50,061 bases of DNA from assembly GCA_964631255.1 (NCBI GenBank), contig CAZVWS010000010.1, positions 1 through 50,061 of the forward strand, read 5' to 3'. Positions 34,471 through 43,100 of the stretch are shown here, in pieces. This stretch comes from JBGZFC01 sp964631255 (lineage in GTDB: Bacteria; Bacteroidota; Bacteroidia; Bacteroidales; Dysgonomonadaceae). How positions within the stretch are numbered: position 1 is the first letter of the stretch; each line of letters opens with the position of its first letter. A model generated the notes under the pieces. That model was not told the DNA's origin and ran no database searches. It worked only from the letters and a program-made list of their open reading frames with translations. Both the position numbers and the translations under genes were made by a program.

Positions 34471-35586
34471 TTACAGTCCCAAGGTTTTTTTTCCTCTGCT
34501 TATTAATGAAACTATGGGAATAATCAGCATATACTGGGGTGCGATGGTGCCAAAACGAACAGTTTTTGAAACTGTGTTTTTGAAAATAAGCCATCGTCTT
34601 GTCCAAGTATTATAGGGTTTTAGGTAGGGCGTGTGATGAAATCCGAAGTTGCCGCCAACAAAAATTTCCTCCATAATCATTCGCGAATATCTGCTTTTTT
34701 TTGTCAATTGAAATGGAAAAATATCGGGTGAAGCCCCTAAGTATTCTATTGCTGCTTGTGCAAAAAGTTGAATGGAATAATAGACATCAAACGATTTTGC
34801 CAAAGAAGTAAATCTTTCCTTATCAATATTCTGATGGTGAGTTTTTAAAAATAAAACCCAATCACAAAACTGCCGGAGACCAACTCCTCCATGTATGAAA
34901 TGAAAAAACAGATGTAGAAATATATAAAACGCATTCAGATCTGCCGGCAATGTTTTCATTTTGAAGCCCTCAATTTCAATTTCATCAAAACGTTTTGCGG
35001 TAATTATTTTATTCAAGAGCTCTACGAGTTGTAGATTGTATTTCTTTTTCTCAAAAAAAGTTATAAACTTATGATTTTCAACCATAATCCTTCCCATCTC
35101 GAAAGCGCGATGCCCGTCTCTTTCATCCACATGGTAGGTATATCCCTGTTCTTTTACCCATTCATTGGCTTTATCATAATCGCCTTTTTGATACAGAAAC
35201 AGGTCGATATCACCGGCGTTTCTTAATAATGGTTTTGGATAATTTTGTGCTACGCCCTGTCCTTTGAGGAGTACGACAGGAATATTCAGCTCCCGGTATT
35301 TGTTGCAAATTTCGACTAAGGTTTGGTTTACCAAACGATTAATTTTCTCCATGCTATTTATTTGCTTAAACAGCATTATCGTTCGTTTTTCTAAAGGTAA
35401 ACAGTTTGCAGGCAGAGCCAGTATCACATCGGCAATAAGTGCCCGTACTGCCTGCTTGGATGCTGTTTCAAAAATTGAATTCCAAATCTCCGGACGCAAA
35501 TCTTCAAATAGCGAAGCGTTAGGTTGCCTGTTCCAAATAGCACATTGCAACAATTCTAAAAACAGGCGTTCGCTTTGTTTCTGCAT
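34471..35586 (-). CDS. nucleotidyltransferase family protein (NTP_transf_5 type)
   Basis: The protein has 371 residues from the ATG at 35586, five bases after the PqqD stop; the longer frame overlaps PqqD. The nucleotidyltransferase core is visible as VVLLKGQGVAQNYPKPL, Arg122 and GDIDLFL, with the metal-binding Asp126 and Asp128. Downstream helices include FYIFLHLFFHFIHGGVGLRQ and DWVLFLKTHH. This matches the PF14907-type uncharacterised nucleotidyltransferases, which also occur as the N tailoring gene in some lasso peptide clusters. The substrate is unknown. Its place between the PqqD/RRE gene and the exporter makes a modified peptide the leading hypothesis. Confidence 0.85.
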   Translation of the reverse strand: MQKQSERLFLELLQCAIWNRQPNASLFEDLRPEIWNSIFETASKQAVRALIADVILALPANCLPLEKRTIMLFKQINSMEKINRLVNQTLVEICNKYRELNIPVVLLKGQGVAQNYPKPLLRNAGDIDLFLYQKGDYDKANEWVKEQGYTYHVDERDGHRAFEMGRIMVENHKFITFFEKKKYNLQLVELLNKIITAKRFDEIEIEGFKMKTLPADLNAFYIFLHLFFHFIHGGVGLRQFCDWVLFLKTHHQNIDKERFTSLAKSFDVYYSIQLFAQAAIEYLGASPDIFPFQLTKKSRYSRMIMEEIFVGGNFGFHHTPYLKPYNTWTRRWLIFKNTVSKTVRFGTIAPQYMLIIPIVSLISRGKKTLGL

Positions 35587-35591
35587 GGCAA

Positions 35592-35861
35592 TTATTCTTC
35601 GATAACGCCCGCTTTTGTAAGCACTTCGAGCAATGTTTGCACGTCGTCGGCAGCTGTTTCGTGCGATACCTGGTATCGGCTCATCAGCAACTCTACCCAA
35701 TCTATGGGCGAAAACTCTTTTTCTTCGACGCTTTCGAGCAAGAATGCAGCTGATTCGTTTAGGCTGATAACTCGTGTGTAATCTATTCCGGAGTCGCTCT
35801 CGGACACCATCATGTATGTATCTCCAACTTTTCGGAGGTTCAATTTATCTTTTAGTTTCAT
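35592..35861 (-). CDS. PqqD family protein (RiPP recognition element)
   Basis: This 89-residue stand-alone PqqD-like protein folds as the winged helix of the RiPP recognition element that binds leader peptides and presents them to modifying enzymes. Sequence features are an N-terminal beta hairpin (VGDTYMMVSESDSG), TRVISLNESAAFLLESVEE, and a helical end with LMSRYQVSHETAADDVQTLL. In lasso peptide clusters the same protein is called B1. It lies 5 nt before the nucleotidyltransferase and 70 nt after the peptidase gene. No precursor peptide is encoded in that 70-nt gap beyond a doubtful 16-codon frame. Confidence 0.9.
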   Translation of the reverse strand: MKLKDKLNLRKVGDTYMMVSESDSGIDYTRVISLNESAAFLLESVEEKEFSPIDWVELLMSRYQVSHETAADDVQTLLEVLTKAGVIEE

Positions 35862-35931
35862 CGTCTCTTGTTATTATGCAGAATGCAATTATTTCGCAAA
35901 AAATACATCTGTCTATTTCATGTTAGCTTTT

Positions 35932-36381
35932 TCATTTCAAAGCTAATCTGCGGTAAATAGCTAAAAAAACTCTTCGCAAAAAAGGATTGCGAGGACAAAT
36001 ATAGCGATATAATTGCCAATAAAAACTACCTTCGTCAATTTTTTTGCTTCCTCGTATTATTGTGGGGATAAATGCAATGATATTTTGGGGCAAGCAACTC
36101 TCTCTGCTTCGCAAATTGCCATCGCCACGTAATATAATTTTATCATTGTATATTTTTTCTATTCGGTGAATAACAAAATTCCCTTCTTCCGTTTTTGCTA
36201 AAACAATCATTCCTTCTTTTAGCGGTTTGGTTACCGATTGCAACACAATATTGTCCGTTGCGTTGCGAATAAAAGGAAGCATGCTGTTGCCTCGGGCTCT
36301 TATTTTTACCTTTTTCCCTTCTGCCAGCTCTTGCTCAATATTCTGAAAGAAAAGGTTGTTTGAAACATAGAGAGTGTTCAT
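35932..36381 (-). CDS. S24/S26 family peptidase (SipW/LexA-fold)
   Basis: The 149-residue protein has the signal-peptidase/LexA catalytic fold. The nucleophile motif is RGNSMLPFI (Ser33), VIHRI has His72 in the place where ER-type and SipW peptidases carry their general base, and RGDGN is at 85-89. No transmembrane helix is evident at the N terminus. The C terminus is basic and aromatic (YWQLYRYICPRNPFLRRVFLAIYRR), which could associate with the membrane. It starts 4 nt after the kinase stop. In this operon it may replace the missing B2 leader protease; this is inference. Confidence 0.85.
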   Translation of the reverse strand: MNTLYVSNNLFFQNIEQELAEGKKVKIRARGNSMLPFIRNATDNIVLQSVTKPLKEGMIVLAKTEEGNFVIHRIEKIYNDKIILRGDGNLRSRESCLPQNIIAFIPTIIRGSKKIDEGSFYWQLYRYICPRNPFLRRVFLAIYRRLALK

Positions 36382-36385
36382 CTTC

Positions 36386-37282
36386 CTATTTGTTTTGCTC
36401 AGAAATGAGCGAATGCGTCAGTTTGACGGCTTCTGCATCGGGTCGGCAATCTAACCGATAAACAGGCACTTGCTCCAAAATATTCATCAACGTGTGGAAG
36501 ACAACGGATTTGTTTTTCTTACAGCTTCTAAACAGTGTGGTGGAGAACAGTAGCGATGATAATCCATCGGTTGCCGATAACTTTTGTAATTTGTTTTCTT
36601 TACTCTGGTACAGATGAACAAAGGCTTTTACCTTGGCTTGTTCCGAACGATAACAGGGCGTTTTACCGCTCCAGGGTGAACCATAAACTAGTACCTCGCC
36701 GGTGGAGAAATAGCGCACAATAGGTGCATCATCGTTGAGCAATGTACATCCCGGCACATGTTGCAACCACAAACTGCTGTGCGTGCTTTTGCCGGTTCCG
36801 CTTTTTCCTAAGAAAAGCAATGCTTCACCATCTTTTTCAATAACCGAGGCATGAATTCTTATCGAGTTGGTTGGTGCGATTGCCAGATTAAATGCAATGG
36901 TGATAAACGCGAGCAGAAAATCGTTTTCCTTCGGTTGCGTTACCGAAATATCGGAATGTACCGTGTGCAAATCTTCGGTGAGCGTCATCCGATGCGTCTC
37001 ATTTTCAATTTGCGAAGCAATATAATAACCACTTTCCGTTTTGTAAATCTTCGTTTCGGTTTTGGGAGTGGCAAATGAAACGGTCTCCAACAGAACACCA
37101 TCGGTAGGAAAGGAGATGCTTTTATCTCCCGCGAACCGAAAAAGTATCCCGGTTTCTGCAATCATTTTTCGCGATTCTTTGAAGGGAGCAAACGAGGGCA
37201 GCAAACTTTCGGTACGTTCGCTATCCGGCGTTTCTATTGTCAGCAAATGACCCGCGATATTGTAGGTAAGTTCTTGTATCAT
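36386..37282 (-). CDS. HprK/PEPCK-like kinase of a RiPP-type cluster
   Basis: The 298-residue P-loop kinase resembles HPr kinase and PEP carboxykinase. A beta-rich N-terminal half precedes RIHASVIEKDGEALLFLG, Walker A GKSGTGKST (159-167), the metal-binding LLNDDAP (Asp184, Asp185) and a GSPWSGK loop (201-207). It lacks the HPr-binding signature of true HprK and the N-terminal regulatory domain. In the paeninodin lasso cluster a related kinase phosphorylates the precursor's C-terminal serine; a similar role here is inference. It is the first gene of the operon, with a TAnnTTTG box only 11 nt before its ATG, so the mRNA may be nearly leaderless. Confidence 0.85.
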   Translation of the reverse strand: MIQELTYNIAGHLLTIETPDSERTESLLPSFAPFKESRKMIAETGILFRFAGDKSISFPTDGVLLETVSFATPKTETKIYKTESGYYIASQIENETHRMTLTEDLHTVHSDISVTQPKENDFLLAFITIAFNLAIAPTNSIRIHASVIEKDGEALLFLGKSGTGKSTHSSLWLQHVPGCTLLNDDAPIVRYFSTGEVLVYGSPWSGKTPCYRSEQAKVKAFVHLYQSKENKLQKLSATDGLSSLLFSTTLFRSCKKNKSVVFHTLMNILEQVPVYRLDCRPDAEAVKLTHSLISEQNK

Positions 37283-37293
37283 ATTTCAATACG

Positions 37294-37301
37294 CAAAGAT
37301 A
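37294..37301 (-). promoter_or_regulatory. Bacteroidetes -7 element for the kinase operon
   Basis: The minus strand reads TATCTTTG, an exact TAnnTTTG match. Its last base is 11 nt before the ATG at 37282, so the predicted transcript leader is under about 8 nt. It separates this operon from the upstream GT2 gene. Confidence 0.6.
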
Positions 37302-37342
37302 GTGAAAAACTGAATTACAACAATGCTTATTGGGTATTTTGA

Positions 37343-37370
37343 CCCCACTTAGCGCATTTATGGAGTGGGG
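37343..37370. terminator. inverted repeat between GT2 and the kinase operon
   Basis: CCCCACT (37343-37349) and AGTGGGG (37364-37370) form a perfect 7-bp GC-rich stem with a 14-nt loop, 49 nt past the end of the minus-strand GT2 gene. The tract after the stem on the minus strand is CAAAATA, not a clean T run. It could be a weak terminator or an operator. Confidence 0.4.
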
Positions 37371-37418
37371 AGTATTTTTATAAAATCTTTCCCGAAAAAA
37401 AATTGTATAAAGAAGAAA

Positions 37419-38372
37419 TTAATCAAGTATTCCCAATCGGGCAAATAAGCGAAGAAAAAATAGTTTTCTTAATTGCTTTTTTATCTGAGACTCAGTAGAA
37501 GCTGCACTTCCGGTGTATTGTTGAATTTTCCTTTGCATATATTCTTTTTCTAAGACAGATTCTTCTTTCGAAGTGCGGTTTATTACGTCTTGAAAAACCC
37601 GCAACATTCTCTTTTGCAGCCGCAAAGATATTTGTTTTTTCTCGTAATTATTCAACAACGAGTACGCTTGCAAAAATTGATATCTATCGCAAAGAAAGCG
37701 GAAAAAAGTGGTACTCTTCTCTACTGAACCGGTATGCCCGATACTTTCGGGTTGCTGCCTGTAATGATAGAGAGTTGTGCCGGTATGAGCAAATACACGA
37801 GCTCTGTCGAATACGTGGTGCATGATGGCAAAATCTTCAAACACTTTCCCCGACGGAAATTCCACCTCTTTCCAAATGTCTCTCAAAAACAGTTTGTTGC
37901 AAGAAAAACTATGCCATCGGGTATCATACAAAAGGCGAAACATTGCCGTTTTTTTTGGCACGATGCCCTTTTTGCCTTTATCCGTTTTTTTAGTTTTGTG
38001 CAGATGCTCAATAAATACGCCGCACACACAAATATCGGCATTCGTTTTCTGAGTTTGTGCATACATCTGTGCAAACATATCGGGCTCAATCCAGTCGTCG
38101 CTATCCACAAATGCAATATAGGGAGCAGTTGCCAACGAAATTGCCAAATTACGTGCATCAGATACACCTTTATTTTCCTGATGGATGAGCCGGATACGTT
38201 TATCGCGATTTGCCCACCGATTGCAAATTTCAGCCGTTTTATCCGTTGATCCATCATCAACAAGTATAATCTCTATCTCTTGCAATGTCTGGTTACATAC
38301 CGATTTCAAGCATTCGTCGAGATATTTTTCCACATTATATGCCGGAATAACAATGCTTATTTTTGCGGGCAT
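37419..38372 (-). CDS. glycosyltransferase family 2
   Basis: This 317-residue cytoplasmic GT-A transferase has SIVIPAYNVEKYLDECL at the N terminus, LVDDGSTDKT (38-47), HQENKGVSDARN and the metal-binding DSDDW (90-94). The C-terminal part is basic and helical (KKQLRKLFFLRLFARLGI), possibly membrane associated. Such enzymes add single sugars in capsule, O-antigen or glycoprotein synthesis. It starts 12 nt after the meaB stop, so the two are probably cotranscribed. A functional link with either meaB or the following kinase operon is not evident. Confidence 0.88.
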   Translation of the reverse strand: MPAKISIVIPAYNVEKYLDECLKSVCNQTLQEIEIILVDDGSTDKTAEICNRWANRDKRIRLIHQENKGVSDARNLAISLATAPYIAFVDSDDWIEPDMFAQMYAQTQKTNADICVCGVFIEHLHKTKKTDKGKKGIVPKKTAMFRLLYDTRWHSFSCNKLFLRDIWKEVEFPSGKVFEDFAIMHHVFDRARVFAHTGTTLYHYRQQPESIGHTGSVEKSTTFFRFLCDRYQFLQAYSLLNNYEKKQISLRLQKRMLRVFQDVINRTSKEESVLEKEYMQRKIQQYTGSAASTESQIKKQLRKLFFLRLFARLGILD

Positions 38373-38384
38373 GGTGTGGTCTTT

Positions 38385-39479
38385 TTAATGACTTTTCAGA
38401 GCAAAATATTTGTCCAACGCCTCTTTGGCTGCCACAAAAGAGCTTTTGCGAGACGACAATACTTCGTTTTCCAATTGTGGAAGTAGTTGTGCCACTTGCG
38501 GGTTGTAGTAAAAATCGTTTCGGATGCGCTCGTTTATGGTTTCGTACATCCAATAGGTCGATTGTTCATTTCGTTTTTTATCGAAATAGCCGCTCTCTTT
38601 CACGAAATCGATATACCGATGCACCATTTCCCACACTTCGGCAACCCCATATCCATAGTAGCCCGAATAGGTAAGCACTTCGGGAGTCCATCCCGAATCG
38701 GCCAAAGGAAATAAATGCAACGCGTTGGCGAAGTGTCGTTTAGCCATATTGGCTTTGTCTATATTATCGCCATCGGCTTTGTTGATAAGAATTCCGTCTG
38801 CCATCTCCATGATTCCTCGTTTGATGCCTTGCAGCTCATCTCCCGTGCCGGCAAGTTGTATCAACAAAAAGAAATCGACCATAGAGTGCACGGCTGTTTC
38901 CGATTGTCCCACGCCCACAGTTTCCACAAATACATAATCGAATCCGGCTGCTTCGCACAAGATAATGGTTTCCCGTGTTTTGCGAGCTACGCCACCCAAT
39001 GAACCTGCCGAAGGCGAAGGACGAATAAAAGCGTTTTTCTGAACCGACAATTTCTCCATGCGGGTTTTGTCGCCCAAGATACTGCCTTTGGAGCGTTCGC
39101 TCGATGGGTCGATTGCCAAAACTGCCAATTTGTGTCCTTGCTCTAACAAATGCATACCGAACGCGTCTATCGAGGTGCTTTTTCCCGCGCCGGGAACGCC
39201 TGTAATCCCCACTCGGACTGATTTCCCCGAATGTGGCAAACATTTTTCTATGATAGATTGCGCTTTCTCTTGGTGTTTGGGATTGGAGCTTTCTACCAAC
39301 GTAACGGCTTGGCTCAAAATGGCTACATTGCCCGAAAGTACGCCATCTACATACACATCTACCGGATGCAATGTGCGTGCTGAACGTTTAGATAAATAGG
39401 GGTTTACGCTTGGTGGTTGGCTAATGCCTTTGTTCACGGTTAGTCCTTTGAAGTTGGATTCGTTTTCGGGATGATACAT
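38385..39479 (-). CDS. meaB: methylmalonyl-CoA mutase-associated GTPase MeaB
   Basis: MeaB is a G3E GTPase chaperone that protects and reloads the B12 cofactor of methylmalonyl-CoA mutase. The protein has 364 residues from the ATG at 39479; the longer CTG/TTG-type frame is unlikely. Walker A GVPGAGKS is at 94-101, followed by LAIDPSSERSKGSILGDKTR, FVETVGVGQSE and ILINKADGDN, all typical of MeaB/ArgK. The mutase subunits mutA/mutB are not in the window. A promoter box lies inside an upstream hairpin (see findings). Confidence 0.94.
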   Translation of the reverse strand: MYHPENESNFKGLTVNKGISQPPSVNPYLSKRSARTLHPVDVYVDGVLSGNVAILSQAVTLVESSNPKHQEKAQSIIEKCLPHSGKSVRVGITGVPGAGKSTSIDAFGMHLLEQGHKLAVLAIDPSSERSKGSILGDKTRMEKLSVQKNAFIRPSPSAGSLGGVARKTRETIILCEAAGFDYVFVETVGVGQSETAVHSMVDFFLLIQLAGTGDELQGIKRGIMEMADGILINKADGDNIDKANMAKRHFANALHLFPLADSGWTPEVLTYSGYYGYGVAEVWEMVHRYIDFVKESGYFDKKRNEQSTYWMYETINERIRNDFYYNPQVAQLLPQLENEVLSSRKSSFVAAKEALDKYFALKSH

Positions 39480-39568
39480 GGTGGTCTTCCTTTTGATTTT
39501 GTGAATGAGTAAAAAAATAAAGTTGTATAAATGCACTCGTTCGGCTCACCGATACAGATTTGCAATCA

Positions 39569-39618
39569 AAAGCCGAATAAAGTATTTCACAAAGATACTC
39601 TATTCGGCTTGTATTTTT
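39569..39618. terminator. hairpin between DUF1573 gene and meaB, containing a promoter box
   Basis: AAGCCGAATA (39569-39578) pairs with TATTCGGCTT (39601-39610); AGTAT (39581-39585) and ATACT (39595-39599) extend the stem inside. On the minus strand the stem ends in CGGCTTTTG, so it can end DUF1573 transcripts, while the plus side has GTATTTTT. The minus-strand TATCTTTG at 39590-39597 lies in the loop and inner stem. Confidence 0.65.
39590..39597 (-). promoter_or_regulatory. Bacteroidetes -7 element for meaB, inside a hairpin
   Basis: The minus strand reads TATCTTTG, an exact TAnnTTTG match 110 nt before the meaB ATG. It overlaps the upstream gene's terminator hairpin. The leader would be about 100 nt. 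Confidence 0.45.
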
Positions 39619-39661
39619 ACCCAATTGGGGGAATAAATTTTACAGTGATGGTTGCGCGAAA

Positions 39662-40081
39662 TTATTTTTTGATGATTTCGCCCATTGAACCTTGTCTCAC
39701 TCTGGGTGTTACACTTCCTTTGATGTTGAGGGTGTAAATCGTATCGGGAACGTTGGTATAAACGGTAATCGACTTGTTGAATTTTCCCGGGCGTCCGGTT
39801 GTTGAATATTTTGCCGAAACCACTCCTTTTTTGCCCGGCAATACCGGTTCGCGGGTGTAGCTGGGTGTTGTGCATCCGCACGAAGTGGCCACACGTTGGA
39901 TGATTATTGGGGTTTTTCCCGTGTTAGTAAACTCAAATTGTGTAGTTACGGCACCAATTTCTTCTTTTATTGTGCCAAAATTGTGCTCTTTTCGGTCAAA
40001 TTTTACCGATGATTTGTCTTGAGCAAATAATACACCACCCAGCATAATACTGAATAGCAATGTAATAACTGTTTTTTTCAT
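39662..40081 (-). CDS. DUF1573 family exported protein
   Basis: The 139-residue protein has a signal peptide MKKTVITLLFSIMLGGVLFA. One Ig-like (ASPM/SPD-2/Hydin-type) domain follows, as in DUF1573: FDRKEHNFGTIKEEIGAV, FEFTNTGKTPIIIQRVATSC, the CGC motif in TSCGCTTPSY, and VSAKYSTTGRPGKFNKSITV. The function is unknown; proteins of this type are abundant in the Bacteroidetes periplasm. It has its own promoter and a terminator hairpin. Confidence 0.9.
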   Translation of the reverse strand: MKKTVITLLFSIMLGGVLFAQDKSSVKFDRKEHNFGTIKEEIGAVTTQFEFTNTGKTPIIIQRVATSCGCTTPSYTREPVLPGKKGVVSAKYSTTGRPGKFNKSITVYTNVPDTIYTLNIKGSVTPRVRQGSMGEIIKK

Positions 40082-40133
40082 TGTTTTATATATTTACGAA
40101 CGTTTTATTTCTGTATTGCTGTTTACTATGACG

Positions 40134-40141
40134 CAAAAGTA
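40134..40141 (-). promoter_or_regulatory. Bacteroidetes -7 element for the DUF1573 gene
   Basis: The minus strand reads TACTTTTG, an exact TAnnTTTG match 52 nt before the ATG at 40081, in the 116-nt gap after the alpha-2-macroglobulin gene. Confidence 0.55.
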
Positions 40142-40197
40142 AACATTTTGTTTAAAAGTCATTTTAAATTTAACAATATTTGTACCGGAACACCATT

Positions 40198-43100
40198 TTA
40201 TTCTACCACTTCTACCCGGATTCCTGCCGTGTGCGATGTAAATTCCGGCGCATACATACATTGAATAGTAGTTATTCCGTTGGAATAATTACCCGTTCGG
40301 GTAACGAATACGCCGTATTCAAACACGTAAGTACCGCGAGGCATTACATCGAAATAGAAATTGGTAGATGCATCTTTCGATGTTTGGTAATAAAGAGTTC
40401 CATCTTGCCATTTTATGCCCGAAAGTTGTTCCACAGGCTCAAATGCGGCTGCTCGCATATCTTTCAGATGCACAAATTCTAAGTCGTGATCGGTGCGTAC
40501 GGTCAGGCGAACAATCACTTTATCGCCCACTTTCAGCGGAGCAGTTTCCGTAATCGGGACAAGTTTAGTACCCGAAGCATCGGTTTTTTCTACGAAAAGC
40601 AATTTCTCCACATCCAGCGACGCATCGGTTTTCGATATTTTGTCCAAATCTTCGTAATATTGCCAATAAAGCGCGCCCCACGCGGGAGAGTTTCCGCTAT
40701 TTTCAATTTTCACACGTCCCATTTGCGGAGCAATTTCTGTTTTGTGCCACGTTTCTTTGAAATAGCCCGTGCCAAGTTCCTGTTTCGCGGGTTCAATTCG
40801 TTTGTCGGCAACGGTTACAACGGTTCTGTTTTCTGCCGAAAACCAATCTGTTCCGGTGCTCAACAAAGCATAAACGGCATCTGTGGTGGCGTGTGTAGAT
40901 TCCCACAATTGGGTTTGTTTCTGTTTCAACAACCAACGTTTCATGTTATCCATTTCGTCGGCTTTGGCTCCGCCCACACGGAAAGCATCCATAATAAACG
41001 TATGTAAAGATGTTGCCGATTGCGACATAAACACGTGTGCGCGGTTGTTTGCCCAATACATGCCCATTTCGTCGGAAACAGTAGCATGTTCGCGATACGA
41101 TTGCAAAATATTTTGCACGATGTTTTGTTTGCCGTTTCGTTGCATCAGCACGGCAATGAGCGAGCGTTCGTATAAATCGAACTGTGTCCAATTTTTCTCC
41201 ACTACCGAAGTATAGAAGTCCACCATTTCTTTTGTTTTGGCATCCAACGGTTGATTGTACGATGAACGCACGTATAAATATTCCAAAACGTGTGTGGGAA
41301 TGACTTTCAATTCTCGCCAATCTTTGTTGTATTTTTTCAGTTGCTCGAAATTATGAAGTGTTTCGTCGTCGATGTACGAAATGGCTTTTTGTTGCATAGA
41401 ACGAATATCATTGGTAATTTCCATCGCTTTCAACTCTTGCAACTGATTGAATCCGTAAAGGATATAAAGCGTTACACCTTTGTTGGGATAAAATCCTTTG
41501 AACCAACTCCATCCGCCTTGCTTGGTTTGCAATTCTTTGAGCTTATCGATGGCTTGGCGTGTGAGATTCTGATTGCGATTGATATCGAACAGAAGTGCCA
41601 GTTTTTGCTTTTGTTCCGACTCGTTTTGGGCTTCCAAAACCCACGGCGTTTCTTCCAACAACACGTTTTTGAGTTCCTGATTTTTTTCGAGATTCGATAA
41701 CAATGTTTCCGAATTGCCGCCTTGTCGTTTCCACGCTTCAATCATTGCTGAAACTTTCGGATACGCTTTTGAAATGTGCATTCCGAGTGAATTGGCGTAA
41801 TACGAAGCGAACCACGAAACAGCGTTATCGCTTTCGGGATTGCTCAACACGGGCAATGCCTGCACGGCGTACCACGCGGGGTTGGAAGTAAATTCCAATG
41901 TCAATCGGTAATCTTCGATGGTATTCGATGGATTGTTTACCAATCTGTCCATCATAAATTCCTTGGTTTGTGTTCCGTTTACGTCCATGCGCATACTTTC
42001 GGTAACGAGCATCCGGTTGGGGAGCACGGCAAGAGCGTGTTGCTCACCATCACTGAACGATGTGCTTTGCGCCACAATCCGTACGCCGATAACATCGATA
42101 TTGCTCGGCACGTCAAACATCCACGAAACATCAGAGGAAGCATCTTTTGCCAACGAGAACGGTTGCGATTGATTTTCTACCGAAATGGTATTTACAACTT
42201 CATCCGTTATAGGATTGAAAAGTTCTAATTTCACGTTTCCGCTGATTTCTCCATCCGACAAATTGGATATTTTAGTTGAAATACTTGTGCGGTCGCCGTG
42301 GCGAAGGAATCGCGGCATATTGGGCGTAACCATCAACTCTTTTTGCGATACGGTAAACGCCTCGGTTTCGCCTGTGTTGAGGTTTTTATCGTGCGCCAGC
42401 ACACGGAAACGCCACTTGGTGTTACTTTCGGGTACGGTGAAAGCAATTTGGGTTTCGCCTTTGTCGTTGGTGCGCAATTGCGGAAAGAAGAAAGCGGTTT
42501 CGTTGAAATTGCGGCGGATTTGGGGTTCGGAAGTTGGTGTTGGTGGAGGTGTATTGAAGTTGCCCTCTGTAATCATCATCTCTTCTTCGACTATAAAATT
42601 GCTTTGAGCATCTTCAACAACCATTTGAACAGCGCCTGTTTTTGCCATTGGTGCTACTCCATAAGCCACAACATTGCTGCGAAGCATCCTATTTCCATAA
42701 CCGAATAACGAAAAATCATACCAATTGAATCGGTCAAAAGTAAATGCCTCTATGTTTTTCAACGATTGGGGGATATAGCCGTTTACTTGTTCTACATCGA
42801 AAGATTGATCACTTTGCAATGAGGATGCTACTTTGTAATTATAAAATTGGGGTAACGACAACATCCATTTCGGGGCAGGAAAAATTTGGTCTAACGAGAA
42901 ATCATACATCGAAGCCAATATCTCTGCCGCGGCAGGGTTTCCGTTGGCGTCTTTTATCGATAATCGCCACTCTTCGTTGGCTCCGGGACGGATTTTATCG
43001 CGGAAAATATCCAATTTTACTTCCAGTCCGGTTTTTTCTTTTTCAGGAACAAGTTGCGTGGAATGATGATAGAATTTTTCCTCTTTCACATACGTCAACA

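Noticed and set aside
35859..35909. 16-codon minus-strand frame (MYFLRNNCILHNNKRR) overlapping the PqqD start as a RiPP precursor
   Set aside because: It is very short and has no leader-like region or own promoter. Its ATGA overlap with PqqD can arise by chance in AT-rich DNA.
37283..37418. Search for a precursor peptide between GT2 and the kinase operon
   Set aside because: Only frames of nine codons or fewer start with ATG here on either strand, so no precursor is encoded.
37734..38249. 171-codon plus-strand frame inside the GT2 gene
   Set aside because: It is antisense to the glycosyltransferase catalytic core and has no independent support.
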